From the NCBI GenBank assembly GCA_024698555.1, contig JAILRI010000046.1, positions 1 to 40,510 of the forward strand: 40,510 bases of DNA. The letters are read 5' to 3'. The DNA is from Lachnospiraceae bacterium. Lineage in GTDB: Bacteria > Bacillota > Clostridia > Lachnospirales > Lachnospiraceae. A model generated the notes under the pieces. That model had not been told where the DNA came from. It searched no databases and worked only from the letters and a program-made list of their open reading frames with translations. The number at the start of each line of letters is the position of its first letter. The first letter of the stretch is position 1. This document shows, one piece after another, positions 35,085 to 40,510 of the stretch. The translations under genes were made by a program, and so were the position numbers.

Positions 35085-36581
35085 ATGAAGAAATACATAA
35101 AAATAGATCCGTCGGATAATGTGGCCGTGATACTGGAGCCGGTTGAGGCCGGTACTCTGCTTGAGGAGCTGGAAGTGACTGTTCTGCAGGATATTCCTGC
35201 CGGTCACAAATGCGCGATAAAGGATATTGCTGAGGGTGAACCGGTCATAAAGTACGGCAATCCGATAGGTACAGCTCGGGAACCGATAAAGGCCGGAGAC
35301 TGGGTACATACGCATAATGTGAAAACAGGCCTTAAGGGGCAGCTTACGTATGCATATACTCCGACGGAGGCTGTGAGAGAATATCAATACTCTGAAAGCC
35401 TGCCCGTCACCTTTATGGGCTATAGGCGCAAAGACGGACGCGCAGGCATACGCAATGAGATCTGGATCATTCCGACTGTCGGCTGTGTGAACCATATCGC
35501 GGAAGAACTGGAAGCGGATTTCAGGCACATATCGTCAGGCTCCGGAAGCATTGACGGTGTGGTGGCAATGACACATCCTTACGGCTGCTCACAGATGGGC
35601 GACGATCAGGAAAATACTGCCAGGATACTCGCCGATATAGCCAGACACCCCAACTGCGGCGGAGTGCTTATGCTTTCTCTCGGCTGTGAAAACAATAATC
35701 TCGATCATATGAAGAAATACCTTGAGGGTATTGATGAAGAGCGCGTCAGATATCTTGTGTGCCAGAACTGTGAGAACGAGATCGAAGAAGGCAGAAAGCT
35801 TATCGGTGAGCTTCTTAACATCGCCGGTAAAGACATCCGCATTCAGATTCCGGTAAGTGAGCTGACAGTCGGATTAAAATGTGGCGGCAGCGATGGCTTT
35901 TCGGGCATTACAGCCAATCCTTTAGTCGGACGTTTTTCGGATATTATCACGTCTTTCGGTGGTTCAAGCATTCTGACAGAGGTGCCTGAGATGTTTGGGG
36001 CAGAGCAGCTTCTGATGAACAGGGCAAAGGATGAAACTGTATTTAACAAAACCGTTGACCTGATAAATGGTTTCAAGGAGTATTATGAACGTCATGATCA
36101 GGTAATATATGAGAATCCGTCTCCCGGCAACAAGCAGGGAGGCATTACCACGCTTGAGGATAAGTCCCTTGGCTGCGTACAGAAATCCGGAAGCTCGGTT
36201 GTAACGGATGTATTAAAATACGGAGAGCAGGTGGAGGAAAAAGGCCTGAATCTGCTGGAAGGACCCGGTAACGACATGGTAGCGGTGACTGCGCTTGCGG
36301 CAGCGGGAGCGCATATCATACTGTTTACTACAGGACGCGGAACTCCTCTTTCATCGCCTGTTCCGACTGTCAAGATATCAAGTAATTCCGATCTGGCAAA
36401 GAAGAAGAAAGGCTGGATCGATTTTGACGCCGGCAGGGTCGTTTCTTCCGATATAAGTTTGGATGAACTCGGAGAGGAATTATACAGGTATGTGATCGCA
36501 GTGGCAGGCGGTGAGCAGGTAAGATCCGAAAAGTCAGGTTATCACAGCATGACTATCTTCAAACAGGGCGTAACGCTGTAA
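35085..36581 (+). CDS. uxaA: Altronate dehydratase
   Basis: SAF domain N-terminus (KIDPSDNVAVIL...DWVHTHNVKT), then HPYGCSQMGDDQENT, LGCENNN, LKCGGSDGFSGITANP, GRGTPLSSPVPTVKISSN. Confidence 0.95.
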   Translation: MKKYIKIDPSDNVAVILEPVEAGTLLEELEVTVLQDIPAGHKCAIKDIAEGEPVIKYGNPIGTAREPIKAGDWVHTHNVKTGLKGQLTYAYTPTEAVREYQYSESLPVTFMGYRRKDGRAGIRNEIWIIPTVGCVNHIAEELEADFRHISSGSGSIDGVVAMTHPYGCSQMGDDQENTARILADIARHPNCGGVLMLSLGCENNNLDHMKKYLEGIDEERVRYLVCQNCENEIEEGRKLIGELLNIAGKDIRIQIPVSELTVGLKCGGSDGFSGITANPLVGRFSDIITSFGGSSILTEVPEMFGAEQLLMNRAKDETVFNKTVDLINGFKEYYERHDQVIYENPSPGNKQGGITTLEDKSLGCVQKSGSSVVTDVLKYGEQVEEKGLNLLEGPGNDMVAVTALAAAGAHIILFTTGRGTPLSSPVPTVKISSNSDLAKKKKGWIDFDAGRVVSSDISLDELGEELYRYVIAVAGGEQVRSEKSGYHSMTIFKQGVTL

Positions 36582-36719
36582 GGAATTTATGACAGCGCAT
36601 CAGTGTGATGCCATGAATTGGCGAAGAGAGACATACATAGTCTGAAAAACCATGATAACATTTTTATACAACTTCGGAGAATATGTGTCCGAAGCTGTAA
36701 GAAAAGAAAGCGGGAAAAA

Positions 36720-38372
36720 ATGATCAGGATAATATACGTTACTCCGCGTTCAGTGACTCTGGATATAGATGATGGCGGGAAATACCGTACAAAGAATGCT
36801 TATTCACTGAATATACGCGGTGAGTCAGGGACTGGTGCAGCTGATGATCCCGATAAAGGAATAAAGCTTAAAGATGACCGCTCGATCATCACGGTATTTG
36901 ACCTTCAGCCCGAAACCGGGTACGATGTAACCGTAAGGTTTGAGAATGGTGATATCGACAGCGTTTCATTCGCGACGAAGCATGAAAGCGCTACTGTAAA
37001 CGTTCGCGAGTTCGGGGCGTTTGGCGACGGCGAACACGACGATACCGCGTTTTTGACGGCGGCGATCATGTGCTGTCCGGAGGATGGGCGTGTGCTGATA
37101 CCCGAGGGCACTTATCGTCATACCGGCCTGTATCTGAAGAGCAATATTCATGTAGAACTGGCGAAAGGAGCAAGGCTCGCTTTTGTAAATGAAAGGGAGC
37201 TTATACCCAGATTCCCGGCGCATCTGGAAAGTTGTGATACTCAGGTGAAGACCGGTGATGCCGGAACCAATGGTTCACCGGCTGACTGTGGTGATCAAAC
37301 AGGCAGTAAAGCAGACGGTGAAGCCGGTACCGGGAATACCGAAGATTCCCTTGGCAGCAGAGGTTATTTCCTTGGTACCTGGGAGGGCGTACCCCAGCCC
37401 ATGTTCAACGGGACGGTCAGCGCCATAGGAGTGAAGAACGCCTGCATTTACGGCGAGGGAACTATTGACGGCTGCGCGACAAAGGAAGACTGGTGGCATG
37501 ATCCCAAGGTCATCCGCATGGCCTGCAGGCCACGTCTTATATTCATGAAAGACTGTGAAAATGTAGCCCTGCAGGGCGTAACGCTCACAAACTCTCCGGC
37601 ATGGACCATCCATCCCTTCTTTTCAAAAAAAGTCGGAATATACAACGTAACGATAAAGAATCCCTGGGATTCGCCCAATACTGACGGTATAGATCCCGAA
37701 TCATGCGACGGCGTGGAGATCGCGGGAGTGCATTTTTCACTCGGTGATGACTGTATAGCTGTCAAGTCGGGCAAGATCGATATGGGCCGGATGTATAAGA
37801 CGCCCTGTAAGAATGTCCATATTTACGGGTGTCTTATGGAAGACGGGCACGGAGCCGTCACGGTAGGCAGCGAGGCCGGAGCCGGAGTGAGAGATCTGGT
37901 GGTTGACAGATGCGATTTCAACCGCACCGACCGCGGACTGCGTATAAAGACACGCAGGGGACGCGGCAGGGACAGCGTCATGGATAATATCATATTTCGC
38001 GATATCGATATGGATGGCGTGATCACACCGTTTGTGGTAAACAGCTTTTATTATTGCGATCCCGATGGAAAGACCGATTACGTACAGGACAGGAACCCGC
38101 TTCCCGTGGATGAGCGCACGCCTTTTATCAAGAGACTCGTTTTTGAGAATATCCATGCGGTAAACAGCCATTACGCGGCAGGGTGGATCGAAGGACTGCC
38201 GGAACAGCCGATCGAGGAGATAATACTTAAGGATATATATGTGAGCTTCGATCCCGAAGCAAAGAAAGGTATTCCTGCCATGGCAAATCATGTTCCCGAG
38301 TGCTGCAGGGAAGGATTTATTGTTAAAAATGTAACGAGCCTTGTGGAAGAAAATGTCGTTATTGACAGGTAG
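36720..38372 (+). CDS. Polygalacturonase, glycoside hydrolase family 28
   Basis: FGAFGDGEHDDTAFLTAAI, SPAWTIHPFFSKKVGIYNVTIKNPWDSPNTDGIDPESC, SLGDDCIAVKSG, HGAVTVGSEAG, RTDRGLRIKTRRGRG; no signal peptide visible. Confidence 0.93.
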   Translation: MIRIIYVTPRSVTLDIDDGGKYRTKNAYSLNIRGESGTGAADDPDKGIKLKDDRSIITVFDLQPETGYDVTVRFENGDIDSVSFATKHESATVNVREFGAFGDGEHDDTAFLTAAIMCCPEDGRVLIPEGTYRHTGLYLKSNIHVELAKGARLAFVNERELIPRFPAHLESCDTQVKTGDAGTNGSPADCGDQTGSKADGEAGTGNTEDSLGSRGYFLGTWEGVPQPMFNGTVSAIGVKNACIYGEGTIDGCATKEDWWHDPKVIRMACRPRLIFMKDCENVALQGVTLTNSPAWTIHPFFSKKVGIYNVTIKNPWDSPNTDGIDPESCDGVEIAGVHFSLGDDCIAVKSGKIDMGRMYKTPCKNVHIYGCLMEDGHGAVTVGSEAGAGVRDLVVDRCDFNRTDRGLRIKTRRGRGRDSVMDNIIFRDIDMDGVITPFVVNSFYYCDPDGKTDYVQDRNPLPVDERTPFIKRLVFENIHAVNSHYAAGWIEGLPEQPIEEIILKDIYVSFDPEAKKGIPAMANHVPECCREGFIVKNVTSLVEENVVIDR

Positions 38373-38387
38373 AAAGGAAAAGCTGGT

Positions 38388-39236
38388 ATGTATCAGGTCG
38401 GGATCAGGCTGCATGACGCGGCAGGTGATACCATTGAGGAAAAGGCGGCAAATGCTGCCGCGCAGGGCTTTAAGTGTGTGCATATAGCCCTTGGCAAGCT
38501 GATAAAGGATTATTCTACTGCTGACAGCGCGTTAACTCCGGGCTTTGCGATGTATCTGAAGAAGCTGTTCACGCACTATGATCTTGATATCGCGGTGCTG
38601 GGCAATTATCTCAATCTGGCGACTCCGGATAAGGAAGCGCTGGAACGCAATATCAACAGGTATAAAACACACCTTCGCTTTGCTTCGATATTGGGATGCG
38701 GGGTGGTGGGAACCGAGACCGGCGCGCCCAACACAGAGTACAGGACCGTCCCCGAATGCTATACACATGAATCACTTGAGCTTTTTATCCGCAATCTGGT
38801 TCCGGTGGTCGAATATGCGGAGAAAACCGGGACCATAATTGCCATAGAGCCTGTAGTCAGGCATATAGTCAGTACTCCCGAAAGAGCCAGATATGTGCTT
38901 GATGCGGTCAGGTCCCCCAATCTTCAGATCATTTTTGATCCGGTAAATCTTCTGGATATAAATAATTACAGGAATTATCATGATATATTCAATTCAGCTA
39001 TAGAACTGCTCGGAGAAGATATCGCGGTAGTACATATTAAGGATTTTGAAGTTTCCGGCGATAAACTGATCGCTTGCGCGGCGGGAACAGGTACTATGGA
39101 TTATTCAGATATTATTGAATTTATAAAAAAAGACAAACCGTACATACATTGTACTTTGGAGAATACAAAGCCTGAGAATGCGGTAACGGCCAGAATGTTT
39201 TTTGAATCGGGAGCGGTATATGAACAGAATAGTTGA
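38388..39236 (+). CDS. Sugar phosphate isomerase/epimerase-like TIM-barrel protein
   Basis: AAAQGFKCVHIALGK, IAIEPVVRHIVSTPERARYVLDAV, LQIIFDPVNLLDINNYRNYHDIF, IAVVHIKDFE, AGTGTMDYSDIIEFIK. Confidence 0.88.
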   Translation: MYQVGIRLHDAAGDTIEEKAANAAAQGFKCVHIALGKLIKDYSTADSALTPGFAMYLKKLFTHYDLDIAVLGNYLNLATPDKEALERNINRYKTHLRFASILGCGVVGTETGAPNTEYRTVPECYTHESLELFIRNLVPVVEYAEKTGTIIAIEPVVRHIVSTPERARYVLDAVRSPNLQIIFDPVNLLDINNYRNYHDIFNSAIELLGEDIAVVHIKDFEVSGDKLIACAAGTGTMDYSDIIEFIKKDKPYIHCTLENTKPENAVTARMFFESGAVYEQNS

Positions 39237-40356
39237 GTATATTGACGGGTTGATGGCAAAGAGTACTCCCGACAGACCTGCGTGGAATATTGAGAAGCTC
39301 GGGAAACACCCTATAGCTAAATGGAATTATGTGGACGGCTGTATGATAAAGGCTGTCCTGGAGATGTATGCCATAACGGGAGAGGACAGATACCTTAAGT
39401 TCGCCGATGATTTTACCGACTATCGGGTAAAGGATGACGGAACTATCACCGGCTATGATGTGGAGGAGCTTAATCTGGACAATATCAATGCCGGAAAGAC
39501 TCTGTTCGATCTGTATGATCTGACCGGCAAGGAAAAGTACCGTAAGGCCATAGATCTTATCTACAGCCAGATAGGGAAAATGCCCCGCACCGGCCAGGGT
39601 TCCTTCTGGCATAAGAAGATATATCCCGATCAGGTATGGCTGGACGGTCTGTATATGTGCCAGCCGTTTTATGCGGAATACGAGACCAGATACAACAATT
39701 GCGCCGGATATGACGATATATACAGGCAATTTGAGCTGGTCGGCGAGAATATGAAGGATAGCCGCACCGGACTGTATTATCATGCATTTGACTGTTCGAG
39801 AAAAATGTTCTGGTGCGATCAGGTGACCGGTCTTTCAAATAATTTCTGGCTCAGGGCAATAGGGTGGTTTTCCATGGCCATGCTGGATACTCTTGATATG
39901 ATCGGACCTGCTTACAGGGATACCGAAAAGTACGGGGCGCTTAAAAGACAGTACGTCGATCTGATGGAGGCCATGGCAGCGTATCAGGATGAAAGCGGAA
40001 TGTGGTACCAGGTCGTGAACTTAGGCGGGATGAAGCGGAATTACCTCGAAACCAGCGGCAGTGCCATCATGGCCTATTCATATCTGAAGGGGGTAAGACT
40101 CGGGATTCTGCCCGATAAGTTTATACAGCTCGGATGCAGGGCTTTCGACGGTATTTGCGAAAGGTATCTTACGGCGGATTCCGATGAACTTCACCTTGGA
40201 GGCATCTGTCTCGTGGGCGGCTTAGGCGGCCCGAATGACCGCGACGGCACATTTGATTACTACATGTCCGAACCCATAGTACAGGATGACGCAAAGGGCG
40301 TAGGCCCGTTCCTGCTCGCTTACACGGAGCTGCTGCGGAGAGAGGGAAGAGACTGA
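39220..40356 (+). CDS. Unsaturated rhamnogalacturonyl hydrolase / unsaturated glucuronyl hydrolase, GH105
   Basis: WNYVDGCMIKAVLEMY, FWHKKIYPDQVWLDGLYMCQPFYAEY, NNFWLRAIGWFSMAMLDTLD, LETSGSAIMAYSYLKGVR; start overlaps the preceding gene by 17 nt. Confidence 0.92.
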   Translation: MNRIVEYIDGLMAKSTPDRPAWNIEKLGKHPIAKWNYVDGCMIKAVLEMYAITGEDRYLKFADDFTDYRVKDDGTITGYDVEELNLDNINAGKTLFDLYDLTGKEKYRKAIDLIYSQIGKMPRTGQGSFWHKKIYPDQVWLDGLYMCQPFYAEYETRYNNCAGYDDIYRQFELVGENMKDSRTGLYYHAFDCSRKMFWCDQVTGLSNNFWLRAIGWFSMAMLDTLDMIGPAYRDTEKYGALKRQYVDLMEAMAAYQDESGMWYQVVNLGGMKRNYLETSGSAIMAYSYLKGVRLGILPDKFIQLGCRAFDGICERYLTADSDELHLGGICLVGGLGGPNDRDGTFDYYMSEPIVQDDAKGVGPFLLAYTELLRREGRD

Positions 40357-40369
40357 ATTCATCTGTTTA

Positions 40370-40510
40370 CTAGTACATCGATTCTTAAATAACTGGACCG
40401 AATGCTTGCCTACTTATCCCGATAGCACACGCCTGAAAGCCTCGCCGTAGCCCGCTACGTCTGCGTTTTCAGACATGTACTCTCGGGCAAGCATTCGGCG
40501 CATTAGTCCA
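40370..40510. repeat. Palindromic intergenic repeat element, copy 2 (truncated by window end)
   Basis: Matches 1464-1603 over 141 nt apart from a 10/11-nt replaced block and one A/G change; same orientation. Confidence 0.9.

Noticed and set aside
34824-35528. Minus-strand 234-aa ORF spanning uxaB/uxaA
   Set aside because: Antisense across two confident genes; no domain features.

Overview
The window looks like a chromosomal segment from a Lachnospiraceae-type Firmicute (inference from gene content and protein style; not verified). Left to right it holds: (i) the 3' end of a mannitol-dehydrogenase/fructuronate-reductase gene and a DegV gene; (ii) a two-component module (7TM hybrid kinase plus a receiver-only regulator); (iii) a YigZ/IMPACT protein and a class A PBP; (iv) a c-di-GMP REC/HD-GYP/GGDEF protein next to a BTAD/SARP-like regulator; (v) a minus-strand selenium-metabolism cluster (class V aminotransferase, YedE, TusA/YedF-like, DUF3343, SelD); (vi) RarA, small membrane proteins and a FliK-like protein; (vii) a large carbohydrate-uptake and pectin-catabolism locus: CUT1-type permeases, a large lipoprotein SBP, two MsmX/UgpC-type ATPases interleaved with several unassigned membrane proteins, a LacI regulator, UxaB, UxaA, GH28, a TIM-barrel epimerase-like protein and GH105. 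The most unusual non-coding signal is a ~164-bp strongly palindromic element, complete at 1464-1627. It recurs in the same orientation at 40370-40510, cut by the window end. Other points worth checking: a degenerate GGDEF-like C-terminal domain apparently shared by two adjacent regulators; the dual-ATPase/accessory-membrane-protein transporter architecture; and a set of TGTAA-N4-6-TTACA LacI-type operator candidates, two of which sit on a divergent promoter. No rRNA, tRNA, CRISPR array, transposase or phage gene was recognised. All calls are from reading the sequence and ORF track; no searches were run.
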